A DNA stretch of 64,000 bases from Sutcliffiella horikoshii (GCF_008180725.1 NZ_VTEV01000003.1:487841-551840); one strand, 5' to 3'; counted from the first letter of the stretch, positions 19,550 to 29,049 are shown. Made by a program: numbers and translations. The notes: generated from the letters alone by a model not told the origin.

Positions 19550-21700
19550 TTAATATTGTGCCAATACAACCGTGCTGATGGGTGGCACTTGTACTTCATT
19601 GTTTACTTTGCGGATTGGTAAATCGCTTGCTGTACTGCCTTCTGCAAGAACTTCCCACTCTCCTGAAAATGGAATGGTTACGTTTTCCGTATTCGTACCG
19701 TTATGGAAAATAATCAGTAAATGGTTGTACTTTCCATACTGTTTCACATCATTAAGGTGATACATGAGCAGATTTCCTTTATCTAGCGGAAAACGCACAT
19801 GTCTTTTTACTTCCGTAACTGTCGATAAACGAAAAGCTTTATGTGCTTTTCGAAGCGAGATTAGCCCCCTCACATAAGCCACATTCTCTGAGTAACGATT
19901 TTTTCTTTCCCAATCTAAGCTATTGATAGAATCTGGAGATTTATAGCTGTTCTCTTCCCCGCCTTTTGTCCGGAAAAACTCTTGCCCTGCATGTAAAAAT
20001 GGGATGCCTTGAGATAGGAGTGTGACGGAAGCGGCAAGGCGATGACGCTTTATTCTTGTTTCTTCATTTTCATGGCTATTGCAGACAGCTATTTTATCCC
20101 ACATTGTATGATTATCATGGGATTCAATATAGTTGATTGATTGAGCAGGATCAAGGAATAGTCCTTTATGGTTCGGATCAATTTGTACACTACCTGCAAG
20201 CGATTGTTTTAACAGAGCAATTTTGTGGGTATTGCCAAGCGCAAATCCCCTGTCGAATAAGTTGAACGTACTACCTTTTACCGAATCGCGAACCATGTCA
20301 TTAAAGAATGCGATTCCAGGCATCTTCTTTGCATTGAGTATCATTGCTTTACGGTCAGCGGCTAAAGGGGTGTTCAGTTCCCACCCTTCTCCAAGGATGA
20401 TGGCTCCTGGTTTGATGACAGATACCGCCTCTTTTACTTCATTTATTGTCTGAACGTCTAATATTCCCATCAAGTCAAATCGGAAACCATCCACATCATA
20501 TTCCTGCAACCAGTATCGAATGGAATCCAGAATAAATTTACGTACCATTTTCCGTTCGGATGCAATGTCATTTCCTACTCCCGTTCCGTTTGATGGCATT
20601 CCATGCTCATCATGGCGAAAATAATAACCAGGCACTATTTTTTCAAACGAGGAGTCCTCGCGGATATACACGTGATTGTATACAACATCCATAATGATCC
20701 TTAAATCTTTATGGTGCAACGTATTTATTAGATTTTTCAGTTCCAATATTCGAGAGTAAGGGTCATTTGGATCTAGCGCATAACTTCCTTCAGGTACATT
20801 AAAAAGTAGAGGGTTATACCCCCAGTTATAGTCCTTATCAGGTTCTGCTTCGTCTACACCGCCAAAGTCATTCAATGGCAATAACTCAATATGAGTTACT
20901 CCTAGACTTTGGAGATAAGGAACGCCTGTCATTCCGATTTCGGACACCTCTACAGGATCCTCTGTAAAAGCGGCATATTTACCCTTATGAACCATTCCGC
21001 TTTTTGGATGAGAGGAAAAGTCTCGAACATGCAGCTCGTAAATAATGGCATCTGTTGCATCGTTAAAAGGAAGCATTGACACTTTTGGAACGTTTATTCT
21101 CTCTTTATCTACAATCACTGCAGACTCACTATTTATAGTAGAGGCAATCGCATACGGATCGACGGCTTCCCGCCATACAAGATTCACGCAAACCAGGTAT
21201 GTGTAATAAAAACCTTCTAAATCTCCCTGCACCGTAATTCGCCATATCCCCTTTTCCTCACGAATTAGGCTATAGAAAATGCTCTCCTTACTTTTAGGAG
21301 CTACAAGTTTTATTTTCACTGCAGATGCCGTCGGCGCCCAAAGGGTAAAGGTGGTTTCCCCCTTTTGATATTGCGCCCCAAGGTCATCCTTTTCATAATA
21401 GAATGCTTCATCAAATGCTTGAGAGCGGATAACTGCCCCGATTTGCAAATCTGTTTTCCTACTATGTTCATCTATAATCATATATTTGGAGCCTATGGTG
21501 ATTGGCATATTTGTTTTACATATATATTTAACGGAGCTCTGGAGCGTTTTTCTGTCTATAATTTCAAGCGGGTAAGTTGATTTTTCATCTGATAGGGTAA
21601 AGGAAGCTGATTCTCCATTAAAACTTCCGTTAGGCAAAAGAATAGTGATCTGATCCATTTCATCTAAATAAGCCTCGAATTCTCTTTTGATGAAAATCAT
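19550..21700 (-). CDS. amyX: Type I pullulanase AmyX
   Basis: The 716-residue GH13 debranching enzyme lacks a signal peptide, so it should act on α-1,6 branches inside the cell. After an N-terminal CBM48-like region (about 105-190, GETTFTLWAPTASAVKIKLV), the (β/α)8 domain follows. It has the nucleophile Asp409 in GFRFDLMG, the acid/base Glu438 in GEGWELN, and the type-I signature DYNWGYNP. A β-rich C-domain ends the protein. AGGGAGGG lies 6 nt before the ATG. It has its own terminator, and ytlQ lies upstream in the same direction. In B. subtilis the order is the same. Confidence 0.95.
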   Translation of the reverse strand: MIFIKREFEAYLDEMDQITILLPNGSFNGESASFTLSDEKSTYPLEIIDRKTLQSSVKYICKTNMPITIGSKYMIIDEHSRKTDLQIGAVIRSQAFDEAFYYEKDDLGAQYQKGETTFTLWAPTASAVKIKLVAPKSKESIFYSLIREEKGIWRITVQGDLEGFYYTYLVCVNLVWREAVDPYAIASTINSESAVIVDKERINVPKVSMLPFNDATDAIIYELHVRDFSSHPKSGMVHKGKYAAFTEDPVEVSEIGMTGVPYLQSLGVTHIELLPLNDFGGVDEAEPDKDYNWGYNPLLFNVPEGSYALDPNDPYSRILELKNLINTLHHKDLRIIMDVVYNHVYIREDSSFEKIVPGYYFRHDEHGMPSNGTGVGNDIASERKMVRKFILDSIRYWLQEYDVDGFRFDLMGILDVQTINEVKEAVSVIKPGAIILGEGWELNTPLAADRKAMILNAKKMPGIAFFNDMVRDSVKGSTFNLFDRGFALGNTHKIALLKQSLAGSVQIDPNHKGLFLDPAQSINYIESHDNHTMWDKIAVCNSHENEETRIKRHRLAASVTLLSQGIPFLHAGQEFFRTKGGEENSYKSPDSINSLDWERKNRYSENVAYVRGLISLRKAHKAFRLSTVTEVKRHVRFPLDKGNLLMYHLNDVKQYGKYNHLLIIFHNGTNTENVTIPFSGEWEVLAEGSTASDLPIRKVNNEVQVPPISTVVLAQY

Positions 21701-21806
21701 GCATTTCCCTCCCTGTCTCCTAAAAGTGCGATTCTTTTAGAACTGACCATCTTCTATATTATTCAAGCATGGTCATGACCTTGACATATATTCATACAAT
21801 TCTTCA

Positions 21807-22748
21807 TTATTGCCATTCTGGTCTGTCTATATAAGTGGACTGACAATGAGAAAGCAACGCCCCAGCCGCTTTTAGCTGACTATGTTTTAATGGAAGTTTG
21901 TTAGCCCGCATTTTCTCAAACCATTTTACATATGTACGTTTATCTACCACTTGTACATCTGCTGGCCCATCCGTTATGTCAATATACCCTTTTGGGTGCA
22001 ACAATAGCTTAGTAACAGGCAAGCTCACATCATATAGTGGAAGAATATTTTTAATAATGGACCCCATCCTGTTGAGACTAATCGTTGGATTTACTATTTT
22101 TCTTTCCTTTTCTTTTTCCCGAATGGACCAGAAGCGGTCATTATTTCCTAAAACCACACTCTCTTCTTGCTCCTCCATGTAATAGAGACCGATAATTTCG
22201 TTTGGGGTAATAAGGATGATTTCAAGTTCCACTGGTGCATGCTTCACTAAAAAGATAGGTTTATACATCACAAAAAACGTATCCGGGAACCTTTGCAAAA
22301 AATATTTCAGTAACCATTCACGTTTATAATTCTTCTGCAGATAGGACATTTCTCTGATGGTGGAACTTGCCCATTTTAGCTGGAGCGGAAGAATGGAATC
22401 AAGAAATTGTTGTTTTCTCTCCTCAGGCGTCTTACTGCCTGAGACATGGGGAAGTTCCCACTCTTCCTCCTGTTCGTCATCAACTTTTAGGATGTTACCA
22501 GTGAACAGCTCATCTTCTTGTTCTTTTTTCCTGAAGGACTTCATAAGGCTGATTAACCTGCCATCTTTTGAGGATGTTATCTCCGTTTGATCATTAGGAG
22601 AAGGACTCTTTATATCAACCGGGCTTCTTAACATCTCTTGGTAGGTATTCCATTGTTGCTTTTTTAACCTGATATATTGGTTTGGATAGCGATATATATC
22701 GGCTTCATAACGGGTGATATAATCTTGTAATTTTATTAATTGTGCCAA
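21807..22748 (-). CDS. ytlQ: YtlQ-like protein with NERD-like C-terminal region
   Basis: A 313-residue soluble protein. The first ~110 residues are charged and helical (KLQDYITRYEADIYRYPNQY). The rest has the alternating pattern DTFFVMYKPIFLVKHAPVELEIILITPNEIIGLYY, which recalls a nuclease-related (NERD) fold. The usual catalytic EVK triad is not obvious, so activity is doubtful. The start is a TTG at 22748 with AAGAGTGA upstream. The gene lies 16 bp downstream of lrgB, suggesting an lrgA-lrgB-ytlQ transcript. The name rests on position and general resemblance. Confidence 0.6.
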   Translation of the reverse strand: MAQLIKLQDYITRYEADIYRYPNQYIRLKKQQWNTYQEMLRSPVDIKSPSPNDQTEITSSKDGRLISLMKSFRKKEQEDELFTGNILKVDDEQEEEWELPHVSGSKTPEERKQQFLDSILPLQLKWASSTIREMSYLQKNYKREWLLKYFLQRFPDTFFVMYKPIFLVKHAPVELEIILITPNEIIGLYYMEEQEESVVLGNNDRFWSIREKEKERKIVNPTISLNRMGSIIKNILPLYDVSLPVTKLLLHPKGYIDITDGPADVQVVDKRTYVKWFEKMRANKLPLKHSQLKAAGALLSHCQSTYIDRPEWQ

Positions 22749-22764
22749 TGGCGGTCACTCTTTT

Positions 22765-23454
22765 CTATAATAAATAATGAATGGCTGCAGGTAATATTAT
22801 GGCGTATAGTAATGCAGATAGTGTCATGCTGATGGAACTGAATGCCGCTTCCTCTTCTCCATATTCCATGGCTTTAGCAGTCCCAATCCCATGTGCAGCG
22901 CACCCAAGCCCCACTCCAACTCCTAAATAGTGGGTTATCCCAAGTCTTCTCATCAAGACTGGCCCAAACAATGCACCAAAGATGCCACTTAGTATGACGA
23001 GCGCTGCCGCTAAGCTTGGTATCCCCCCTGTAAGGTCAGCAATTTCCATAGCGATAGGGGAAGTCACGGATTTCGGAAGGAACGATGCGGAGTATACGGA
23101 AGGAAGACTAGCCACCTTTACATACAAGAAGCCAGAAACCATGCCGGCAACTATTCCAGATAATAATCCTGCAATCAACGGGATTCGATAACGGATAATT
23201 TTTGAACGTTGATGGTATAGGGGGTAAGCAAGCGCGACAACCGCCGGGCCGAGCAACTCCTGAATCCACCAACCTCCCAGCATATATGTATCATATGATA
23301 TATCAGTCAAAAGCAAGCCAATAATAATTACTAGAGTCGTAGTGGCGACAGGATTGAAAATAGGCATACGAAATCGGTTATAAATATGTCTCATTGCCAG
23401 AAAAACTAGGAAGGTAGTAAGGATGAACAAGAAACTAAACCAACTATTCATCAT
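22765..23454 (-). CDS. LrgB/CidB family membrane protein
   Basis: A 229-residue protein with about 7 membrane helices and the family pattern PKSVTSPIAMEIADLTGG and GVGVGLGCAAHGIGTAKAME. LrgB-type proteins work with a small LrgA-type partner. The pair was first described as holin/antiholin-like, and the B. subtilis relatives PftA/PftB import pyruvate. The gene overlaps the end of the LrgA gene by 11 bp, implying translational coupling. Which function applies here is not visible from sequence. Confidence 0.88.
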   Translation of the reverse strand: MMNSWFSFLFILTTFLVFLAMRHIYNRFRMPIFNPVATTTLVIIIGLLLTDISYDTYMLGGWWIQELLGPAVVALAYPLYHQRSKIIRYRIPLIAGLLSGIVAGMVSGFLYVKVASLPSVYSASFLPKSVTSPIAMEIADLTGGIPSLAAALVILSGIFGALFGPVLMRRLGITHYLGVGVGLGCAAHGIGTAKAMEYGEEEAAFSSISMTLSALLYAIILPAAIHYLL

Positions 23455-23839
23455 CCATCACTCCTGTTGCTTCTGTCTTATTATCGACAGATGCTGCCGT
23501 TTTTTGAGCAACCAATCCCGAACATACCAACACGATAATGGTTCCTACTAAAAGAGCAAGCAACATAATCATTCCTTCTGTTCCTGATAGAATGCTAAAG
23601 TAGTCCATCACTCCTACAGTGGCGGGCACAAAAAACAAAGGGAGATATGTAAGCAATACATTCGCTCCGTCTTGCAAATACCTCTCCTTTGCTACACCTG
23701 TCAAAAGCAGCATAAGCAGAAAAACCATTCCAATAATACTACCTGGGACCGGGATGTCACAAGTACTTTGTAGTACTACACCAATTTTGTAAAACAAATA
23801 AAATACTGCTACTTGAATTAATAATTTCATTCCCCTCAT
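23444..23839 (-). CDS. LrgA/CidA family membrane protein
   Basis: A 131-residue protein with four membrane helices. The conserved start of the family is GVVLQSTCDIPVPGSIIGMVFLL, followed by FFVPATVGVMDY. It partners with the LrgB-type protein encoded directly downstream. ATG at 23839 is chosen with AGGA 7 nt upstream; TTG at 23845 and a later ATG are alternatives. B. subtilis does not have this pair between ytlQ and thpR, so it is an insertion or local rearrangement relative to that genome. Confidence 0.88.
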   Translation of the reverse strand: MRGMKLLIQVAVFYLFYKIGVVLQSTCDIPVPGSIIGMVFLLMLLLTGVAKERYLQDGANVLLTYLPLFFVPATVGVMDYFSILSGTEGMIMLLALLVGTIIVLVCSGLVAQKTAASVDNKTEATGVMDDE

Positions 23840-23854
23840 TTTCAAATCCTACTC

Positions 23855-24412
23855 CTATACTAAAGAAAAAATTTCCTTTTCTTCATATTTGGGCAATCTG
23901 TTTAGATGTGTTTCATATAAAATGATAGTGTTCACGTTAAACGTCTCTTTCTGCGAACTGTGGACAGGAATCAGATCATGATTAATGGATCCTGGTCCCT
24001 TCCACTTCCTTGCAATGGTGATATGAGGATGAAATGGCCGTGAGTCAAGCTGGAGTCCAACCACCTCACAAGCATCATATACAGATTTTCGCAACTGATT
24101 AAGTTCCATTGACTTTTCGATACCGTACCAAAAAATTCGTGGTGACTGAGGGTTCCCAAATGTGCCGAGCTCACTTAATGTGACCGAAAAATGTTGATGA
24201 TTTGCGGCAGTTTCTGAAAGAAAGGCTGTCAATTTTTCTTTTTGTCCTTCTTCCAAATCACCTAAAAATGCGAGCGTGATATGAAGGTCTTCCGGATGCA
24301 CCCATCTTGTAAACGGAAAGTGACTCTTTAATTCTTTGATATATAAATGAAACGCTTCCTTTAACGGTTGTGGAAGAGGTACAGCAACAAAATAATGAGT
24401 TTGTGTTGTCAT
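23855..24412 (-). CDS. thpR: RNA 2',3'-cyclic phosphodiesterase ThpR (YtlP)
   Basis: A 185-residue 2H phosphoesterase. The two catalytic HxT/S motifs are LHITLAFLGD (about 43-52) and HPHITIARKW (about 128-137), separated by the usual distance. The family, formerly called 2'-5' RNA ligase, hydrolyses RNA 2',3'-cyclic phosphates. AAGGGTGAG lies before the ATG. It is divergent from ytkP and probably co-transcribed with the lrgA-type gene 15 bp downstream. Confidence 0.92.
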   Translation of the reverse strand: MTTQTHYFVAVPLPQPLKEAFHLYIKELKSHFPFTRWVHPEDLHITLAFLGDLEEGQKEKLTAFLSETAANHQHFSVTLSELGTFGNPQSPRIFWYGIEKSMELNQLRKSVYDACEVVGLQLDSRPFHPHITIARKWKGPGSINHDLIPVHSSQKETFNVNTIILYETHLNRLPKYEEKEIFSLV

Positions 24413-24594
24413 TTTCTCACCCTTCTTATTTTACCAGATATCTTCTATTGTCTTGCATATTATCTTAGCACCAAACAGACGATATAGTTAGTTTTATGTT
24501 AATCCCATAATAAGCTATGTGCTTAGTCCGTTTAAATATTTTATGATACAATACGGATTATTAGAGTCATGTAAGAGAAAGGTTGTGCGTAGTC

Positions 24595-25533
24595 GTGAAA
24601 GTTGTTTCAAATATGGCTGATTTAATTGGAGATACTCCGCTTGTCAAGTTGAACCGTATTGTGCCTGAAGGAGCGGCAACAGTTTACTTAAAATTAGAAT
24701 TTCAAAACCCTAGCGGCAGTGTAAAAGATAGAGCTGCGTTTAATATGATTATCCAGGCAGAAAAGGATGGCCTCATCAAACCTGGTGCAACCATCATTGA
24801 ACCAACTAGCGGTAATACCGGGATTGGTTTGGCGATGAATGCAGCAGCAAGAGGATATAAAGCGATATTGATCATGCCGGATACGATGTCTAAAGAACGG
24901 ATTAACCTTTTGAAAGCATATGGTGCAGAAGTAGTATTAACACCAGGCGATGAAAAAATGCCAGGTGCTATTAAAAAAGCCCAGGAGCTTGTTAAAGAAA
25001 TACCTAACAGCTTCATGCCGATGCAGTTTGAAAACCATGCCAATTCTGATGCACACAGAAAGTCTACGGCACTCGAAATTATTGATGGCATGGAACAAAT
25101 CGGCAAGCCATTATCCGCTTTCGTAGCCACTGCTGGTACTGGCGGAACCATTACTGGGACAGGAGAAGAGTTGAAAAAGCATTATGAAGGGTTGACTGTC
25201 CATGTCGTGGAGCCTGCAGGATCACCTGTCCTTTCCGGCGGGAAGCCTGGCAAACATAAGCTTGTGGGAACTAGTCCTGGGTTTATTCCGGATATCTTGA
25301 ATCAGGAAGTATATGATGAGATTTTCAAGATTGAAGATGAGGATGCATATGAAATCACTCGTAAGCTTGCTCGTCATGAAGGGATTTTGGTTGGACCATC
25401 TTCTGGTGCTGCTTGTTATTCTGCGATTGAGGTGGCCAAAAGGTTGAATCCTGATGATGTTGTGGTGTGTATCGCATGCGATACGGGGGAAAGATATTTG
25501 TCTACGGACCTTTTTGATTTTGAGAATGAATAA
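24595..25533 (+). CDS. ytkP: PLP-dependent cysteine synthase family protein YtkP
   Basis: A 312-residue O-acetylserine sulfhydrylase-type enzyme. The PLP lysine is in NPSGSVKDRAAFNM, the substrate loop is PTSGNTGIGLA, and the phosphate loop is TAGTGGTITGTGE. The C-terminal part has VGPSSGAACYSAIEVA. It should form cysteine from O-acetylserine and sulfide. CysK is the main enzyme in Bacillus, so YtkP is a paralogue with less clear duty. The start is GTG at 24595 (MKVVSNMADLIGDTPL); an upstream TTG at 24583 touches the AAAGG site. It is followed by its own terminator. Confidence 0.9.
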   Translation: MKVVSNMADLIGDTPLVKLNRIVPEGAATVYLKLEFQNPSGSVKDRAAFNMIIQAEKDGLIKPGATIIEPTSGNTGIGLAMNAAARGYKAILIMPDTMSKERINLLKAYGAEVVLTPGDEKMPGAIKKAQELVKEIPNSFMPMQFENHANSDAHRKSTALEIIDGMEQIGKPLSAFVATAGTGGTITGTGEELKKHYEGLTVHVVEPAGSPVLSGGKPGKHKLVGTSPGFIPDILNQEVYDEIFKIEDEDAYEITRKLARHEGILVGPSSGAACYSAIEVAKRLNPDDVVVCIACDTGERYLSTDLFDFENE

Positions 25534-25537
25534 AGGA

Positions 25538-25573
25538 AAAGACCCTTGGCTGAAGTAGCTGAGGGTCTTTGTC
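25538..25573 (+). terminator. Terminator of ytkP
   Basis: A stem of AAAGACCCTTGGCT with AGCTGAGGGTCTTT (two G-U pairs), 5-nt loop, right after the stop. It lacks a long T run. Confidence 0.65.
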
Positions 25574-25580
25574 ATTTATT

Positions 25581-25648
25581 TCGCTGCTGGCACTCGCTTT
25601 CCGCAGTGCGCTGCTGGAGCCTCCTCAGCTCACGCAAAGGCCTCTGAA
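25581..25648. repeat. Dispersed hairpin element, truncated copy 5
   Basis: It contains CTCGCTTTCCGCAG and CTGCTGGAGCCTCCTCAGC, then loses similarity. It has the left half of the family only. Confidence 0.55.
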
Positions 25649-25680
25649 AAAGTCTTTGAATTTAGATATTATTTAGACTC

Positions 25681-25809
25681 CGCTGTGGATTTCCGCAAAT
25701 GGCTTCGCTTTCCTAGGGGCTGACGAGAGCCTCCTCGGCTTCGCCTGCGGGGTCAGAAGTTTACCACTACCTCCCGCCGGAGTCGAGTGCCTTCCGATCC
25801 AATCCACTC
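25681..25809. repeat. Dispersed hairpin element, copy 6
   Basis: A full-length copy with ends TGTGGATTT/AATCCACT, TTTCCGCAAATGGCTTCGC, GAGCCTCCTCGGCTTCGCC and CTGCGGGGTCAG. The terminal stem differs in sequence from the other copies but still pairs. It lies directly before the MFS gene stop on the opposite strand. Confidence 0.75.
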
Positions 25810-25821
25810 ATTTTTATGAAC

Positions 25822-27000
25822 TTATGAAGCTTTTGCGAGTTGTTTTTTATCTGCTTGGTTGATCATCAGGATGAACACTAGTCCGCACATGGTTAGAAGG
25901 CCGAAGAACAAATAGACATGTGCAACGGAATAGTACTCTGCAATAAAGCCGCCAAAGAACGTACAGAACCAACTGCCTAACCCATTACCGATGGCAGTGT
26001 ATAGAGAAACCGCCGTTGCACGAGCAGAGGTTGGGGCGATATCCCGTACAAACTGCAGCGCTGCAGGTATGAAGAGGCCAACAGAAAAACCTTGGGCAAT
26101 CGTAGTTGCATACACCACATACAGTGGCGGTTCAAAGAAATAAAGCACCCAACGAATCATCGCAATGGACGCCGCACTGATCATGATTGTATGAAGGCCA
26201 AAGCGCGCAATCCACTTGCCTGCCACCCTCATAAAAGGGGCCTCACTTCCGGCAGCAAGTAAGAAGGCAATCCCTACTCCGGTAACAGTGCCTCCTATAT
26301 CAGTAATAAACAGGCCAAAGTAAAAGTTGTTGGCAAATACGGGACCGAATACAAGAAAAGTTGTTACAAGGAACATCACAAACTTAGGCAACTTCATGAG
26401 CGTTCCGATACCATCACGGACATTGACACTGATTGTCTGACTTTCCTTCGGTAAAAAGCTCGACACGACCGTGCCAATCAATAAAGCTATCGCAAAGGTA
26501 AAGAATATTACTTTTAAGGAGAAGAAATCAGAAAGCCATCCCGCAACTAGAACAGCCACAGCAAAACCTATCGCTCCCCATAACCTGATGGAACCATAAT
26601 TCCCTTTTGTCCTTTGAACATAATTAAGGGTAATGCTGTCTGAAATGGGTACAAGGGCGCTTTGCGTAACAGCCAACAGAAACGCGACAGCCAGCAAGGC
26701 GCCATAGCTCTCCATAAATGAAAAAGCAATACCTGTTACTGCTGTAAGAAAAAGCGTCCAAAGCAGGATCTGTTTTGGTTTTTGGGTATAGTCGCTAAAG
26801 ACTCCCCACAATGGTTGTACGAATATCATCACAACAGGACTGATCGACATGATCATCCCGATTTGGGATCCACTCAGCCCCACATCTTCTTTCAAATATA
26901 CGGTTAACAATGGGAATAGAGCCCCAAAGCTGAAAAATGTTAAAAAGTAAAAACTGTAAAAATAGCGAGTTGTTTTGTCTTTTATTGAGGCATTACTCAT
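25822..27000 (-). CDS. MFS transporter (MFS_1_like, 12 membrane helices)
   Basis: A 392-residue integral membrane protein with 12 predicted helices. It opens YFYSFYFLTFFSFGALFPLL, and the loop WGVFSDYTQKPKQILL corresponds to the first cytoplasmic MFS motif. The pattern RLWGAIGFAVAVLVAGWLSD is typical of the nucleoside/LacY-like MFS_1_like group. The substrate is not readable. AAGGAT lies before the ATG. It follows ytjP's terminator on the same strand and seems to be a single-gene unit. Confidence 0.85.
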   Translation of the reverse strand: MSNASIKDKTTRYFYSFYFLTFFSFGALFPLLTVYLKEDVGLSGSQIGMIMSISPVVMIFVQPLWGVFSDYTQKPKQILLWTLFLTAVTGIAFSFMESYGALLAVAFLLAVTQSALVPISDSITLNYVQRTKGNYGSIRLWGAIGFAVAVLVAGWLSDFFSLKVIFFTFAIALLIGTVVSSFLPKESQTISVNVRDGIGTLMKLPKFVMFLVTTFLVFGPVFANNFYFGLFITDIGGTVTGVGIAFLLAAGSEAPFMRVAGKWIARFGLHTIMISAASIAMIRWVLYFFEPPLYVVYATTIAQGFSVGLFIPAALQFVRDIAPTSARATAVSLYTAIGNGLGSWFCTFFGGFIAEYYSVAHVYLFFGLLTMCGLVFILMINQADKKQLAKAS

Positions 27001-27035
27001 GATTTATCCTTCTTTCTTCTCGTCAAATAAAGGAA

Positions 27036-27073
27036 AAAGTAAAAGGCTACCGCCCCATAGGGAAGTAACCTTT
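27036..27073 (-). terminator. Terminator of the PepV-type dipeptidase gene
   Basis: AAAGGCTAC/GTAACCTTT (one G-U) with a 14-nt loop and a T-rich tail on the minus strand, 35 bp after the dipeptidase stop. Confidence 0.65.
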
Positions 27074-27107
27074 ACATTCTACCATAATTATATTTCGGAT
27101 AAATATG

Positions 27108-28523
27108 TTATTTTGCTAATTCATGGATTGCTTGTGCATAAATGGCCGTCGCCTTGATGAGGTCCTCAATGAAAATATGTTCATCTTTTTGATGCGCCAC
27201 ATCCTCCCTGCCAGGAAATAACGGACCAAAAGCTACACCAGCTTCAAGCGATCTGGCATATGTCCCGCCACCGATGGACAATAATTCCGCTTTATCTCCA
27301 GTCTGTTCTTCATAAACCTTTTGAAGAGTTTGGATAAGCTTGTGATCCTGTGGCACATGGTGTGCAGGGGAAACATTGAATTTTTTCACGTCAAAGCCAT
27401 ACGCCTCTGCCTCTTTACGCAACTGCTCTTCCACTTTCTTCGTATCGCATGTAACAGGAAAGCGAATGTTTACCCCTAAAGTGCCGATAGATGCTTCGCG
27501 GTTATAACGGAAAACACCTGTGTTGATGGTTAGGTCGTCGGTAATCTCGTCGTGGAAATTGATGTTAAGCTTTTTCCCACGTGAATCAAATGCAAGCTTT
27601 TCACTGATAAAACCGACATAAGATGCGCCAATTGCATCTAATCCTACAGACTGGAGGAAGGACGCTAAGTGGTATCCTGCATTTGTCCCATTGTCCGGCT
27701 CCATCGCGTGAGCGGACACACCTTTAATGCTAAGGAACAAAGCATTGCCTTCCTTCGTATAGCCACCCTCGATACCTTTTTCTGAAATGTATTCATTAAA
27801 AGCGTGCGTGATTTCTTCCATTTCTTCTGTCACTTCAAGTGACGCTTTAGCATGATCTGGCACCATGTTCAATCGGCGACCTGAATCAAACGTTAACAAG
27901 GTGACATTTGAAGATGGCGTCTCACCTTTGAATTCAAACCCTAGCTGAATATCACCTATTCCTTTTTCCGCATAGATGATTGGGAAGTCCGCGTCAGGAG
28001 CAAATCCCATAGTAGGCATTTCTTCATGTTTAAAATAATGATCGACACACTGCCAGTTGCTTTCCTCGTCTGTACCGATAATGATGCGTACACGTTTAGA
28101 TAGAGGTAGGTCCAGCTCTTTTACTATTTTTAGAGCATAATAAGCCGCCATTGTAGGCCCTTTATCATCCATCGCTCCTCGTGCGAAAATTTTTCCGTCA
28201 CGGATGGAAGCACTGAACGGCTCATCTGTCCAGCCGTCTCCCTCTGGCACTACATCAACATGACATAAAATTCCAACTAATTCTTCACCCTGGCCATGTT
28301 CGATATGTCCTGCATAATGGTCGACATTTTTTGTAAGAAAGCCGTCCTCTTGCCCTTTATGTAATAAATATTGTAGCGCCTTTTCTATTCCTTTGCCAAA
28401 AGGGGTCTTAGGGCTCGCTTCTTCTTCATTCAGCACACTGTTGATTTGTAAAAATTCCTGTGTATCTTTTATCAAGGATTCTTTTCTTTTCTCTACTTCT
28501 TCCAACCAATTAATATGTCCCAT
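27108..28523 (-). CDS. pepV: M20 family dipeptidase PepV (YtjP)
   Basis: A 471-residue zinc dipeptidase of full length. Metal-binding elements are GILCHVDVVPEGDGW (His88, Asp90), GAMDDKGP (Asp119), and GTDEESNW (Glu153/154 with the general base). HAMEPDNGTNAG and GGGTYARSL are further conserved parts. The lid domain is an insertion of about 180 residues. It cleaves unspecific dipeptides in the cytosol. GAGGTGA lies before the ATG. It follows the small gene at 28531 with 7 bp spacing. Confidence 0.93.
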   Translation of the reverse strand: MGHINWLEEVEKRKESLIKDTQEFLQINSVLNEEEASPKTPFGKGIEKALQYLLHKGQEDGFLTKNVDHYAGHIEHGQGEELVGILCHVDVVPEGDGWTDEPFSASIRDGKIFARGAMDDKGPTMAAYYALKIVKELDLPLSKRVRIIIGTDEESNWQCVDHYFKHEEMPTMGFAPDADFPIIYAEKGIGDIQLGFEFKGETPSSNVTLLTFDSGRRLNMVPDHAKASLEVTEEMEEITHAFNEYISEKGIEGGYTKEGNALFLSIKGVSAHAMEPDNGTNAGYHLASFLQSVGLDAIGASYVGFISEKLAFDSRGKKLNINFHDEITDDLTINTGVFRYNREASIGTLGVNIRFPVTCDTKKVEEQLRKEAEAYGFDVKKFNVSPAHHVPQDHKLIQTLQKVYEEQTGDKAELLSIGGGTYARSLEAGVAFGPLFPGREDVAHQKDEHIFIEDLIKATAIYAQAIHELAK

Positions 28524-28530
28524 TTAATTA

Positions 28531-28743
28531 TCACCTCATTAGAAAATGAAAAAGCGTATTCATCATAAGCACAAATCCTACCAATCCTACAGCGGGATAG
28601 TACAGCCATCTTGTAACAAGATTTTGATAGTGTTCTTGAATCAGCTTCTTCCCCTTATGCATATTCAAAAATGGATGTCCCACCAATTCATCATATACTA
28701 TATTTAACCACTCTTTTAGAAAAAAGAAAAACGCCATAAACAA
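28531..28743 (-). CDS. Hypothetical small membrane protein, in frame behind the ythP/ythQ remnant
   Basis: A 70-codon frame with one hydrophobic segment near each end and a basic/aromatic middle (HPFLNMHKGKKLIQEHYQNL). No ribosome binding site is seen before its TTG (28743) or ATG (28737). It continues in the same frame as the remnant upstream, separated only by a TAA at 28759-28761 and five codons. It may be a separate small gene translated by re-initiation, or the rest of a decayed membrane protein. I do not recognise it. Confidence 0.4.
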   Translation of the reverse strand: MFMAFFFFLKEWLNIVYDELVGHPFLNMHKGKKLIQEHYQNLVTRWLYYPAVGLVGFVLMMNTLFHFLMR

Positions 28744-28758
28744 GCCAAATGGAAGTTT

Positions 28759-28968
28759 TTAAAGCAATGGAATTAAACTCGGAAAAATATCATAAATCAT
28801 GGCTGCAACGCATATTAATGTAAGGAAAATATAGGCTAGGATCGTCCTACGGTTTGGACCAATCAGTCCCACCATCTCACCTTTTGACACTGTAAAATCA
28901 ATATTCTGCACGACAGACATTTCATCATCATACCCTGCTTTTTCTAAATGTAATGTGAGTAATTCCAT
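28759..28968 (-). pseudogene. Collapsed ABC transporter: ythP start fused to end of a permease gene (probably ythQ)
   Basis: Codons 1-39 are the start of an Ecs/Yth-type ATP-binding subunit (NIDFTVSKGEMVGLIGPN). The Walker A motif is cut off after GPN, where GAGKST is expected. The frame continues directly into a membrane-helix stretch (RRTILAYIFLTLICVAAMIY) and ends FPSLIPLL, as at the C-terminus of a permease. The position between ytzE and ytjP is where ythP-ythQ would be expected from B. subtilis. I infer a deletion of nearly the whole pair. The ribosome binding site GAGGAGAG is intact, so a 69-residue hybrid could still be made but cannot bind ATP. Confidence 0.7.
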
Positions 28969-29049
28969 ATAAGCTCTCTCCTCTCACCTGTTTCATACGA
29001 TGTTTTAGGTCAAAAGTTTCATATTTTTCAAAAAATTACTAGCAGAATA

